Shown here in pieces: positions 15,937-24,883 of a DNA stretch of 64,000 nt; position 1 is the first letter of the stretch, and each line of letters starts with the position of its first letter. Made by a program: the position numbers and the translations under genes. The stretch comes from Actinoplanes regularis (GTDB lineage: Bacteria > Actinomycetota > Actinomycetes > Mycobacteriales > Micromonosporaceae): positions 124,001 to 188,000 of the forward strand of contig NZ_FZNR01000011.1 in the NCBI RefSeq assembly GCF_900188005.1. Reading direction: 5' to 3'. A model generated the notes under the pieces. It was not told where the DNA came from. It saw only the letters and a list, made by a program, of their open reading frames with translations, and made no database searches.

Positions 15937-18357
15937 ATGTCCGGGACCTCGATAAACCTCGCCGCCGAGGGCGGTGGAGTGTCCCTGAGCGGATCCAACA
16001 TCGTATTCGTCGTTGTCGCTCTGGCGTTCGCTCTGATCGCGTTGGGCTTTGCCGCGATGTTCGTGCAGTCGGTGCTCCGCACCGGCCGTGGCACCCAGAA
16101 CATGCAGGAGATCGCCGGCGCTGTTCAGGAAGGCGCGTCGGCGTACCTGATCAGACAGTTCCGAACGCTGGGCATCTTCGTGGTGATCGCGGTCGTGCTG
16201 CTGTTCCTGTTGCCGGTGCACGAAACCGACAATGAGACCTTGGTGAAGGTCGGCCGGTCGCTCTTCTTCATCGTCGGAGCGGTCTTCAGCGCGTTCATCG
16301 GCGGCGCCGGGATGGCCCTGGCGACCCGGGCCAACCTCCGGGTGGCCGCGGCAGCCGGCGAGCCCGGCGGCCGGGAGACCGCGATGGGGATCGCGTTCCG
16401 TACCGGTGGCGTGGTCGGCTTCCTCACCGTGGGGCTGGGCCTGTTCGGCGGCGCCCTGGTGGTGCTGATCTTCAACAACGACGCGCCGACCGTGCTGGAG
16501 GGCTTCGGCTTCGGCGCCGCTCTGCTCGCGATGTTCATGCGGGTCGGCGGCGGCATCTTCACCAAGGCCGCCGATGTCGGCGCCGACCTGGTCGGCAAGG
16601 TGGAGAAGCACATCCCCGAGGACGACCCGCGCAACGCCGCGACCATCGCCGACAACGTGGGCGACAACGTCGGCGACTGCGCCGGCATGGCCGCCGACCT
16701 GTTCGAGTCGTACGCGGTCACCCTGGTCGCCGCGCTGATCCTGGGCCAGGCCGCGTTCGGCCAGGACGGTCTGATCTTCCCGCTGATCATCTCCACGATC
16801 GGTGTGGTGATCGCGATCCTGGGTGTGTTCATCACCCGGCTGCGCCCGACCGACCGCAACGGTCTGACCGCGATCAACCGGGCGTTCTACCTCTCCGCGG
16901 TGATCTCGGCGATCGCCGTGGCCGTGGTGACCTTCCTCTACCTGCCGGACACCTTCGCGGGCTTCGGCAATGCGGGGATCGCGCAGGACATCGTGGACAG
17001 TGGCCGCAATCCGCAGTTCGTGGCGATCGGCGCTGTCGTGATCGGTATCGTGCTGGCCGCCGCCATCCAGGCGCTGACCGGTTACTTCACCGAGACCAAC
17101 CGGCGTCCGGTGCAGGACATCGGCAAGTCGTCGCAGACCGGTGCGGCGACCGTGGTGCTGGCCGGCATCAGCGTCGGCCTGGAGTCCGCGGTCTACTCCG
17201 CGCTCCTGATCGGCGCGGGCGTCTACGGCGCGTTCCTGCTCGGCGGCTCCTCGCTGACCCTGTCGCTGTTCGCGGTGGCGCTGGCCGGCACCGGCCTGCT
17301 CACCACGGTCGGCGTCATCGTCGCGATGGACACGTTCGGCCCGATCTCGGACAACGCGCAGGGCATCGCCGAGATGTCCGGTGACGTCGACGAGAACGGC
17401 GCGCGGATCCTCACCGAGCTCGACGCGGTGGGCAACACCACCAAGGCGATCACCAAGGGCATCGCGATCGCGACCGCGGTGCTGGCCGCGACGGCGCTGT
17501 TCGGGTCGTACACGAACAGCCTGGTCAGCTCGCTGACCGACGCACAGGTCGCCGACGTGCAGGGCCAGATCTACCAGCTGCTGAACATCGCCAACCCGCG
17601 CAGCCTGGTCGGCCTGCTGATCGGCTCCGCGGTGGTGTTCCTCTTCTCCGGCTTGGCGATCAACGCGGTGTCCCGCTCGGCGGGCGCGGTGGTCATGGAG
17701 GTGCGGCGCCAGTTCCGCGAGTTCCCCGGGATCATGGACCGCACCCAGCGGCCCGAGTACGGCCGGGTGGTCGACATCTGCACCCGGGACGCGCAGCGTG
17801 AGCTGCTCACCCCCGGTCTGCTGGCGATCATGGCGCCGATCGCGGTCGGCTTCGGCCTGGGCGCCGGCGCGCTGGCGGCGTACCTGGCCGGCGCGATCGG
17901 CACGGGCACGCTGATGGCGGTCTTCCTGGCCAACTCCGGTGGCGCCTGGGACAACGCGAAGAAGCTGGTCGAGGACGGCGCGCACGGCGGCAAGGGCTCC
18001 GAGGCGCACGCCGCGACGGTCATCGGCGACACCGTCGGTGACCCGTTCAAGGACACCGCGGGTCCGGCCATCAACCCGCTGCTCAAGGTGATGAACCTGG
18101 TCTCGCTGCTGATCGCCCCGGCGGTCGTCTCCTGGAGCATCGGCGCCGACGCGAACACCCCGCTGCGGGTGACCATCGCCGTCGTCGCGGTGGCGATCGT
18201 GACCGCCGCGGTGGTCTGGAGCAAGCGCAAGCCGATCTCGATGGGCGAGGAGTCGGAGGCGGCCGCGGCCGGCGCCGCGGACACCGCCAAGGCGGTGCAG
18301 GACGCGGTGCACACCGACGCGGCCGCGCAGTCCCGGGTCAAGGACAACGTGGGCTGA
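15937..18357 (+). CDS. hppA: Membrane-bound proton-pumping pyrophosphatase, K+-independent type
   Basis: An 806-residue polytopic protein (about 16 membrane helices) that couples pyrophosphate hydrolysis to proton export. The catalytic motifs DNVGDNVGDCAGMAADLFESY, GGAWDNAKK and DTVGDPFKDTAGP are intact. The sequence GNTTKAITKG carries Lys at the position that marks K+-independent enzymes; K+-dependent ones have Ala. AGGAGGA at 15926-15932 supports ATG 15937. It is monocistronic and followed by a strong hairpin. Confidence 0.97.
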   Translation: MSGTSINLAAEGGGVSLSGSNIVFVVVALAFALIALGFAAMFVQSVLRTGRGTQNMQEIAGAVQEGASAYLIRQFRTLGIFVVIAVVLLFLLPVHETDNETLVKVGRSLFFIVGAVFSAFIGGAGMALATRANLRVAAAAGEPGGRETAMGIAFRTGGVVGFLTVGLGLFGGALVVLIFNNDAPTVLEGFGFGAALLAMFMRVGGGIFTKAADVGADLVGKVEKHIPEDDPRNAATIADNVGDNVGDCAGMAADLFESYAVTLVAALILGQAAFGQDGLIFPLIISTIGVVIAILGVFITRLRPTDRNGLTAINRAFYLSAVISAIAVAVVTFLYLPDTFAGFGNAGIAQDIVDSGRNPQFVAIGAVVIGIVLAAAIQALTGYFTETNRRPVQDIGKSSQTGAATVVLAGISVGLESAVYSALLIGAGVYGAFLLGGSSLTLSLFAVALAGTGLLTTVGVIVAMDTFGPISDNAQGIAEMSGDVDENGARILTELDAVGNTTKAITKGIAIATAVLAATALFGSYTNSLVSSLTDAQVADVQGQIYQLLNIANPRSLVGLLIGSAVVFLFSGLAINAVSRSAGAVVMEVRRQFREFPGIMDRTQRPEYGRVVDICTRDAQRELLTPGLLAIMAPIAVGFGLGAGALAAYLAGAIGTGTLMAVFLANSGGAWDNAKKLVEDGAHGGKGSEAHAATVIGDTVGDPFKDTAGPAINPLLKVMNLVSLLIAPAVVSWSIGADANTPLRVTIAVVAVAIVTAAVVWSKRKPISMGEESEAAAAGAADTAKAVQDAVHTDAAAQSRVKDNVG

Positions 18358-18374
18358 GCGAGGTTTGTCCACGA

Positions 18375-18402
18375 CGGGCACCCGGCGCTCGCCGGGTGCC
18401 CG
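18375..18402 (+). terminator. Hairpin terminator of hppA
   Basis: A perfect 12-bp stem (18375-18386 with 18391-18402) with a 4-nt loop lies 17 nt after the hppA stop; a weak T-run (CGTTTG) follows. Confidence 0.8.
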
Positions 18403-18447
18403 TGCGTTTGCACCCATCGAGGCCTGTGGCGTGTCCTGCCGAAGCCG

Positions 18448-18453
18448 TACGCT
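18448..18453 (+). promoter_or_regulatory. -10 element, leaderless start of the lipoprotein gene
   Basis: TACGCT is followed by 6 nt and ATG 18460, without a ribosome binding site. Confidence 0.55.
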
Positions 18454-18459
18454 GCTCCC

Positions 18460-18990
18460 ATGCGCGTGGTCCGAACGATCTCCCTCGCTCTCGCCCTCGT
18501 GCTCGCCGGGTTCGCGGCCGCCTGTTCCGCCGGGCACGGTGCCGAGGCCTGGGCCGCCTCGGTGTGCACCGCGCTGTCGCCCTGGCGCAGCGAGATCAGC
18601 ACCCTCACCACCCGTACCCAGGAGCAGATGACCACGCGAACCACGCCGGGCCAGGCGAGGGAGAACCTCGCCCGGCTCTTCGACGGTGCCCGGGTCGCGA
18701 GTGAGAAGGCTCGGGCCGGGGTGGAGCGGGCGGGCGTCCCCGACGTCACCGGCGGCGTGAAGATCGCCGCCGCCTTCGTCGGCTCGCTGGCCGGCATGCG
18801 CGACGCGTACGGGACCGCGCACGACGGCATCGAGGCCCTCGCCACCAGCCCGTCGAGCGTCTTCTACACCGGGGTCAGCAAGGTCGTCGACCGGCTCAAC
18901 ACGGAGTATGAGCAGAGCGGCCTGGACACCTCGAAGCTCGACTCGGTCGAGCTGAGATCGGCCTTCGAGTCCCTGCCCGAGTGCCAATGA
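18460..18990 (+). CDS. Putative lipoprotein of unknown function
   Basis: A 176-residue exported protein: basic start MRVVR, hydrophobic core and AGFAAACSAGHG, which fits a lipoprotein signal with Cys near residue 22. The mature part is mostly helical and soluble (SEISTLTTRTQEQMTTRT, then SVFYTGVSKVVDRLNTEYEQ), with a C-terminal Cys in LPECQ that could pair with Cys in SVCTAL. No family is recognised beyond similar actinobacterial proteins. ATG 18460 follows a -10 like hexamer. It overlaps the next gene (ATGA). Confidence 0.75.
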   Translation: MRVVRTISLALALVLAGFAAACSAGHGAEAWAASVCTALSPWRSEISTLTTRTQEQMTTRTTPGQARENLARLFDGARVASEKARAGVERAGVPDVTGGVKIAAAFVGSLAGMRDAYGTAHDGIEALATSPSSVFYTGVSKVVDRLNTEYEQSGLDTSKLDSVELRSAFESLPECQ

Positions 18991-19754
18991 CGGAAACCGG
19001 GTGGCCGCTGATCCCGCGTGAGGTCCTGCCTCCACCGATCCCGGTGGAGCGGCGGTCTCATCAGCGCGGCGCGCCCGGGCGTCCGAACGGGCGACAGCTG
19101 CCGATGTTCGGCGCGGAGACCATCGAGCCGTCACCCGCTGATCTCACCGGGCTGCTCGCCGGCCCCGGCCGGCTGGGCCGGATCGGCGGCACCGCCCGGG
19201 TGTCGGTGATCGTCGACGACGCCTGGCGGGTCCACGTCCTGGTCGCCGAGCTGGTCGCCCGTGGCCTGGCCGCGACCTGGGCCCCGGTCGTCGAAGCGCC
19301 CCCGGCGGAGCCGGAGAAACCCGAAGATCAGGATCCGGTCGAGGTACGGGGTGAGCTGCCCGTCCCGGAGGAGGAGATCCTCGACACGCCCGTCGAGCCC
19401 CCACCTCCGCGCTTCGAAGTGCGTACGGCGTACTCCCGAAGGTTGAACGCCCTGGCCCGTGCCTGGCCGGAAGCCGCCGCCGAGCTTTTCCTCTCCGGGC
19501 CGCGCCTGCGGCTCTGGGTGGCCGCCGCGGGCAGCCCCCGGCCCGGTGGTTACCGCCTCGGTCTCGACCCGGCCCGGGACGGCCTCGCGGTCGACGCCGC
19601 GCTGGTCCGGGCCGGTCTGGCGGGCCGGGTGTCGGAAGACGGACGGTCGTATCTCATCACCGGCCGGCGACGGCTGACCCGCCTCGCGGAACTGGTCGGT
19701 GAGCGGCCCGAGGCGGCCCCGTCCGAAGTGTGGCCGGGTGGCGCGAGTGCGTGA
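18987..19754 (+). CDS. Conserved hypothetical protein upstream of topA
   Basis: A 255-residue soluble protein with no signal peptide. It has an N-terminal QLPMFGAETIEPSPADL segment, a SVIVDDAWRVHVLVAELVARG stretch, an acidic Pro/Glu-rich linker (residues about 100-140), and a C-terminal domain (YSRRLNALARAWPEAA, ISG/ITGRRRLTRLAELVG). Similar proteins occur beside topA in related actinobacteria, but no function is known to me. The ATG overlaps the lipoprotein stop, so the two are cotranscribed. Confidence 0.75.
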   Translation: MTETGWPLIPREVLPPPIPVERRSHQRGAPGRPNGRQLPMFGAETIEPSPADLTGLLAGPGRLGRIGGTARVSVIVDDAWRVHVLVAELVARGLAATWAPVVEAPPAEPEKPEDQDPVEVRGELPVPEEEILDTPVEPPPPRFEVRTAYSRRLNALARAWPEAAAELFLSGPRLRLWVAAAGSPRPGGYRLGLDPARDGLAVDAALVRAGLAGRVSEDGRSYLITGRRRLTRLAELVGERPEAAPSEVWPGGASA

Positions 19755-19953
19755 TCTTCCCGGATTGTGTCCGACATAACAGTGTCCTCCCGGTGTACGG
19801 TGTCGCGGTCGGACGCGAGCGGTGGCCGGACCGTTACCATCCGACTGCGGGCTATCCCGGGAATGAGAGCTTGTCCGGCGCGTTACGTTGAACATCTGTG
19901 CCTCGCCGGGTGCGACGCGGGGAGCGCCGAAGATCGAAACAACTGGGAGTGCC

Positions 19954-22773
19954 GTGCCGAGTGACGCCAGGACGACCCGTCTGGTCATCGTCGAGTCCCC
20001 GTCGAAGGCCAAGACGATCGCCGGTTATCTGGGGCCCGACTATCTGGTCGAGGCCTCGGTCGGCCATATCCGTGACCTGCCGAAGAACGCCGACGAGGTC
20101 CCGGCCCAGTACAAGGGCCAGCCGTGGGCACGGCTCGGTGTCGACGTCGACAACGGCTTCTCGGCGCTTTACGTGGTCGCCGAGAACCGTAAGCAGCAGG
20201 TTGCCAAGCTCAAGCAACTCGCCAAAGAGGTGGACGAGATCTTCCTCGCCACCGATGAGGACCGCGAGGGCGAGGCCATCGCCTGGCACCTGATCGAGAC
20301 GATCAAGCCCAAGGTGCCGGTCAAGCGGATGGTCTTCCACGAGATCACCAAGCCGGCCATCCAGGCCGCGGTCGCGAACCCGCGCGACATCGACCGTTCC
20401 CTGGTCGACGCGCAGGAGGCGCGCCGCATCCTGGACCGGCTGTACGGCTACGAGGTCAGCCCGGTCCTGTGGAAGAAGGTCATGCGTGGCCTCTCCGCCG
20501 GCCGCGTGCAGTCCGTCGCCACCCGGATCGTGGTCGAGCGCGAGCGCCAGCGGATGGCCTTCCGCTCCGCGGAGTACTGGGACATCCTGGCCCAGCTCTC
20601 CGTGCAGGGACCGGCCGAGGGCGCCCGCTCGTTCCAGGCCACGCTGATCGCTCTGGACGGCGACCGGATCGCCACCGGTAAGGACTTCGAGCCCACAACC
20701 GGGCAGCTCAAGACCGGTTCCGGTGCGGTGCAGCTGGACGGCGCCGGCGCTCGCGGGCTCGCCGCCCGCCTGGAGGGCCGCCCGTTCACGGTCACCCGGG
20801 TCGAGGAGAAGCCCTACCGCCGCCGGCCGTACGCGCCGTTCATCACCTCGACGCTCCAGCAGGAAGCGTCCCGCAAGCTGCGCTCCTCCTCGAAGCAGAC
20901 GATGCGCACCGCGCAGAGCCTGTACGAGAAGGGCTACATCACCTATATGCGTACGGACTCGGTGAACCTCTCCGAGACCGCCATCGCCGCCGCCCGCCGG
21001 CAGATCGCCGAGCTGTACGGCGCGAACAGCGTGCCGCCCCAGCCGCGCCGCTACACCACCAAGGCGAAGAACGCGCAGGAGGCGCACGAGGCGATCCGTC
21101 CCGCCGGGGACAACTTCCGCACCCCCGGCGAGGTCGCCAAGGAGCTGACCAGCGACGAGTTCCGGCTCTACGAGCTGATCTGGCGGCGGACGATCGCGTC
21201 GCAGATGACCGACGCCGTCGGTAACTCGGTCAGTGTCCGGATCCGAGCGGTCTCGACGGCGAACGAGGAGGCCGACTTCGCCGCCTCCGGCAAGACCATC
21301 ACCGACCCGGGCTTCCTCCGGGCGTACGTGGAATCGTCGGACGACGAGACCGCCGAGGCCGAGGACGCCGAGCGCCGCCTGCCGAACCTGGTCAAGGACC
21401 AGCCGCTGACCGCCGACGACCTGAACGCGCTGGGCCACAACACCACGCCGCCGGCGCGGTACACGGAGGCCTCGCTGGTCAAGGCGCTGGAGGAGCTCGG
21501 CATCGGCCGCCCCTCCACGTACTCGTCGATCATGCAGACGATCCAGGACCGCGGCTACGTGGACAAGCGCGGCCAGGCGATGATCCCGTCGTTCCTGGCA
21601 TTCGCGGTGATCGGCCTGCTCGAGAGCCACTACCCGCGGCTGGTGGACTACAACTTCACCGCCGCCATGGAGGGCCAGCTCGACGACATCGCCGCGGGCG
21701 AGGGCACCGCACTGGCCTTCCTCACCTCGTTCTACTTCGGCAGCCAGGCCAGCGGGGCGGACGAGGAGATCGCCCGGGCCGGCGGCCTGAAGAAGATGGT
21801 GACCGAGAACCTCAGCGCGATCGACGCCCGCGAGGTCAACTCGATCCCGCTCTTCACCGACGAGGAGAAGCGGAAGATCGTCGTCCGGGTCGGCAAGTTC
21901 GGGCCGTACCTGCAGCGCACGGCGGCCCAGGTAGCCGAGGGCGAGGAGGAACCGGCCGAGGACCGTGCCTCGATCCCGGAGGGCATGGCTCCCGACGAAC
22001 TGACCCCGGAGAAGGTGGCGGAGCTCTTCCTCGCCGGGAACGGGGACCGGTCGCTGGGCGACGACCCGACCACCGGCGAGCCGGTGCTGCTCAAGTCCGG
22101 CCGCTTCGGGGCGTATGTGCAGAGCGGCGAGCGCAGCTCGTCCCTGTTCGCCTCCCACTCGCCGCAGACGCTCACCCTCGAGGACGCGCTGAAGCTGCTG
22201 TCGCTGCCGCGGGTGGTCGGCAAGGACGCGGACGGCAACGAGATCATCGCGCGCAACGGGCGGTACGGGCCGTTCATCCAGCGGCTCAAGGACTCTCGTT
22301 CGCTGCCGGCCGAGGATCAGCTGTTCACGGTCACCCTGGACGAGGCGCTGGCCCTGCTGGCCGAGCCGAAGGTCCGGCAGCGTGGGGCGGCCAAGCCGCC
22401 GCTGCGGGATCTGGAGGGCGTCGACCCGGTGTCGGAGAAGCCGCTGGTGGTCAAGGACGGCCGGTTCGGGCCGTACGTGACCGACGGCGAGACCAATGTG
22501 ACGCTGCGGCGCGACCAGACTCCCGAGGAGTTGACCCTCGAGGAGGCGATTCAGATGATCGCCGACAAGCGGGCCAAGGGACCGGCGAAGAAGACGACCC
22601 GAAAGGTCGCGGCGAAGAAGGCCGAGCCGGCCGCCAAGAAGACCGCCGCCAAGAAGACGACGGCGGCCAAGAAGACCACGGCCGCCAAGAAGGCGACTCC
22701 GGCCAAGAAGGCGACCCCGGCGAAGGCTACGGCCGCCGCCAAGAAGACGACAGCCGCGGCCAAGAAGGACTGA
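19954..22773 (+). CDS. topA: DNA topoisomerase I
   Basis: A 939-residue type IA topoisomerase that relaxes negative supercoils. The Toprim domain has VIVESPSKAKTIAGYL and DEDREGEAIAWHLIE; the catalytic tyrosine lies in GYITYMRTDSVNLS. The C-terminus lacks zinc fingers and ends in a Lys/Ala repeat tail (units like AAKKTT and PAKKA from about residue 880), as in other actinobacterial TopA proteins, where it aids processivity. GTG 19954 is preceded by GGGAG at 19945-19949; an upstream in-frame ATG-like start at 19888 would add an unlikely tail. Confidence 0.97.
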   Translation: MPSDARTTRLVIVESPSKAKTIAGYLGPDYLVEASVGHIRDLPKNADEVPAQYKGQPWARLGVDVDNGFSALYVVAENRKQQVAKLKQLAKEVDEIFLATDEDREGEAIAWHLIETIKPKVPVKRMVFHEITKPAIQAAVANPRDIDRSLVDAQEARRILDRLYGYEVSPVLWKKVMRGLSAGRVQSVATRIVVERERQRMAFRSAEYWDILAQLSVQGPAEGARSFQATLIALDGDRIATGKDFEPTTGQLKTGSGAVQLDGAGARGLAARLEGRPFTVTRVEEKPYRRRPYAPFITSTLQQEASRKLRSSSKQTMRTAQSLYEKGYITYMRTDSVNLSETAIAAARRQIAELYGANSVPPQPRRYTTKAKNAQEAHEAIRPAGDNFRTPGEVAKELTSDEFRLYELIWRRTIASQMTDAVGNSVSVRIRAVSTANEEADFAASGKTITDPGFLRAYVESSDDETAEAEDAERRLPNLVKDQPLTADDLNALGHNTTPPARYTEASLVKALEELGIGRPSTYSSIMQTIQDRGYVDKRGQAMIPSFLAFAVIGLLESHYPRLVDYNFTAAMEGQLDDIAAGEGTALAFLTSFYFGSQASGADEEIARAGGLKKMVTENLSAIDAREVNSIPLFTDEEKRKIVVRVGKFGPYLQRTAAQVAEGEEEPAEDRASIPEGMAPDELTPEKVAELFLAGNGDRSLGDDPTTGEPVLLKSGRFGAYVQSGERSSSLFASHSPQTLTLEDALKLLSLPRVVGKDADGNEIIARNGRYGPFIQRLKDSRSLPAEDQLFTVTLDEALALLAEPKVRQRGAAKPPLRDLEGVDPVSEKPLVVKDGRFGPYVTDGETNVTLRRDQTPEELTLEEAIQMIADKRAKGPAKKTTRKVAAKKAEPAAKKTAAKKTTAAKKTTAAKKATPAKKATPAKATAAAKKTTAAAKKD

Positions 22774-22826
22774 GCTGACTGGCTCCGCTTCGCTCCGCGG
22801 CGAATCGCGAGCCGGCGCTGAGTGAG

Positions 22827-24125
22827 CTAAGCGCCCAGGACCCGGTCCAGGTAGTCGTTGGTGAAGACCCGGGCCGGGTCGAGGCGGTCGCGGACCGCCA
22901 GGAAGTCGTCGAATTTGGGGTACGCCGGACGCAGGTCCGCAGCCGTCCGATAGTGCAGTTTTCCCCAGTGCGGCCGCCCGCCCAGGGGCTCGCAGAGCGC
23001 TTCGAGGGCCTTGAAGTACGGCTCGTACGGGCTGCCGAGGAACTGGTGCACCGCGATGTAGGCGGACTCCCGCCCGTAGCCGTGCGACAGCCAGATGTCG
23101 TCCGGCCCGGTGAATCGCACCTCGACCGGGAAGAGGACCTTGAACGGCAGGGCGTCGATCACCCGGGGCAGCGCGTCGATCACCTCGGGCAGGGCGGCGC
23201 GCGGGATCTCGTACTCCATCTCGGTGAAGCGGACCCGGCGCGGGCTGCAGAAGACCCGGTCGGACCGGTCGGTGTAGGAGCGCGCGCTCAGGGCCCGGGC
23301 CGCGGCCGAGTTCAGCGTCGGCACCACGCCCGGGAATTTTTGCCCGATTCTGCAGACACCCTGAAAAACGGTGTTCGACAGAAACTCGTCATCCAGCCAG
23401 CCGCGGAACCGCGAGAGCGGCCGGTCGTGCGCCGGCACCCGATTGTTGATCTTCAGCTGGGCCCGATCGGTGTACGGGTACCAGAAGAACTCGACGTGAT
23501 CGTTTTCCGGGATCCACTCCTCGACGCCGGCCAGCACGTCCGCCAGCGCCAGCGGTCGCTCCTCGGCGAGCAGGGTGAACTCCGGCACGCAGCGCAGCGT
23601 CACCTCGACCAGCACGCCGAGCGCCCCCAGGCCCACCACCGCGGCCGGGAACTCGGGGGACTCCCGGTCGTACCGCTCGACCTTGCCGTTCGCGGTGACC
23701 AGCGCGACCGCTTCCACGCACGAGGCGAGGGTGGAGTGCGCGATGCCGGTGCCGTGCGTGGCGGTGGAGATCGCACCGGCCACCGTCTGCGCGTCGATGT
23801 CACCCAGGTTGGGCATGGCCAGGCCGTGCTGGGCCAGCATCGCGTTCAGGTCGGACAGCAGCATCCCGGCCTGGACGGTGACCAGCGGTCCCGCCACCGA
23901 TACCGGCTGGTTCAGCCGGTGCAGGAGCATCCGCTGGTCGTCGGCGACCGCGATGGCGGTGAACGAGTGCCCGCTCCCGACCGTCTTGATCCGCCGCCCG
24001 GTCTCCGCGGAGGCGGCTACCATGGCCGCGACCTCGTCAATGCTTCCCGGCGCGAGCACCTCCGCGACCGATTCCTGGTTCTTTCCCCAGTTGGTCCACC
24101 GACGTCCGTTAACGGGTGTAGTCAT
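22827..24125 (-). CDS. FAD-dependent D-arabinono-1,4-lactone oxidase family protein
   Basis: A 432-residue VAO/ALO-type flavoprotein. The FAD domain has KTVGSGHSFTAIA, where the His is the likely covalent flavin site, and ATHGTGIAHSTLA; the C-terminal ALO domain has EFFWYPYTDRAQLK and the family motif RPHWGKLHY. It oxidises an aldonolactone or related sugar alcohol with oxygen. ATG 24125 follows GGAGGAC with about 10-nt spacing. It is divergent from a TetR regulator, and next to that a PLP enzyme, an arrangement seen in other actinobacteria. Confidence 0.9.
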   Translation of the reverse strand: MTTPVNGRRWTNWGKNQESVAEVLAPGSIDEVAAMVAASAETGRRIKTVGSGHSFTAIAVADDQRMLLHRLNQPVSVAGPLVTVQAGMLLSDLNAMLAQHGLAMPNLGDIDAQTVAGAISTATHGTGIAHSTLASCVEAVALVTANGKVERYDRESPEFPAAVVGLGALGVLVEVTLRCVPEFTLLAEERPLALADVLAGVEEWIPENDHVEFFWYPYTDRAQLKINNRVPAHDRPLSRFRGWLDDEFLSNTVFQGVCRIGQKFPGVVPTLNSAAARALSARSYTDRSDRVFCSPRRVRFTEMEYEIPRAALPEVIDALPRVIDALPFKVLFPVEVRFTGPDDIWLSHGYGRESAYIAVHQFLGSPYEPYFKALEALCEPLGGRPHWGKLHYRTAADLRPAYPKFDDFLAVRDRLDPARVFTNDYLDRVLGA

Positions 24126-24240
24126 TCCGGCTTTTGTCCTCCGTCCGAGCGGACACCAGCACCTGGCGTCCCGTCGATGCGCCTCGCTCGTTGATCCGAG
24201 TAACGTTCGATTTATCACTGCTGAGAGGGAGTGGCGACGC

Positions 24241-24870
24241 GTGTCGACACCAACCGTCAGCACCGGACCGCTGCGGCGGGTTCCGGTGCAGGGCAGAAGC
24301 GTTGCCCGGGTCCAGCGCATGCTCGATGCCTGCGCCGAGCTGGTGGACGAGGTCGGCTATGAGGGCCTGACCACGACTCTGCTTGCTGAGCGAGCCGAGG
24401 TCGCCATCGGCTCGGTCTACCAGTTCTTCCCTGACAAACGGGCCATCGTCCAAGCCCTGGCTCTGCGCAACATGGACGCTTACCTGCAGAGCCTCTCCGA
24501 CCGCTTCGCGGCGGAGACGTTCACGCACTGGTGGGACGCGGTGGATGCGGCGATAGACGGCTACATTCACATGCACCGCAGCGTTCCGGGCTTCCGCACG
24601 CTGCACTTCGGCGACGTCGTCGACCTGCACCTGCTCGACTCGGACCGGGACAACAACGCGGTAATCGCGGAGCGCCTGGCCGAGCTCCTGACGGAGCAGT
24701 TCCAGCTGATCGACCGGGCCAGGGTGTGGTTCGCCCTGCAGATCTCGGTGGAGGCCGCCGACGCGCTGATCAAGCTGGCCTTCCGGCGCGACCCGGGTGG
24801 AGACGAGGCGGTGCTGACCGAGGTGAAGGCTCTGATCCGCGAGTACCTGCACCGGCACGTCTCGGCCTGA
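24241..24870 (+). CDS. TetR-family transcriptional regulator
   Basis: A 209-residue repressor-like protein. The N-terminal HTH reads VQRMLDACAELVDEVGYEG, TTLLAERAEVAIGSVYQFF, PDKRAIVQAL; the rest is a helical ligand domain. GTG 24241 has GAGAGGGAG about 9 nt upstream. It faces the lactone oxidase gene across 115 bp, which contains an imperfect dyad ATCCGA-N6-TTCGAT near 24194, a possible operator. The effector is unknown. Confidence 0.9.
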   Translation: MSTPTVSTGPLRRVPVQGRSVARVQRMLDACAELVDEVGYEGLTTTLLAERAEVAIGSVYQFFPDKRAIVQALALRNMDAYLQSLSDRFAAETFTHWWDAVDAAIDGYIHMHRSVPGFRTLHFGDVVDLHLLDSDRDNNAVIAERLAELLTEQFQLIDRARVWFALQISVEAADALIKLAFRRDPGGDEAVLTEVKALIREYLHRHVSA

Positions 24871-24883
24871 AGCCCACCGGAGG

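Noticed and set aside
15823..19134. 1103-codon open frame on the minus strand over hppA
   Set aside because: It is antisense to a clearly real pyrophosphatase, and its composition (His/Arg/Asp/Gly) is that of an antisense frame in GC-rich DNA.
22551..22763. Small hydrophobic minus-strand protein
   Set aside because: It is the antisense of the Lys/Ala tail of TopA, which reads as Phe/Ala/Val.
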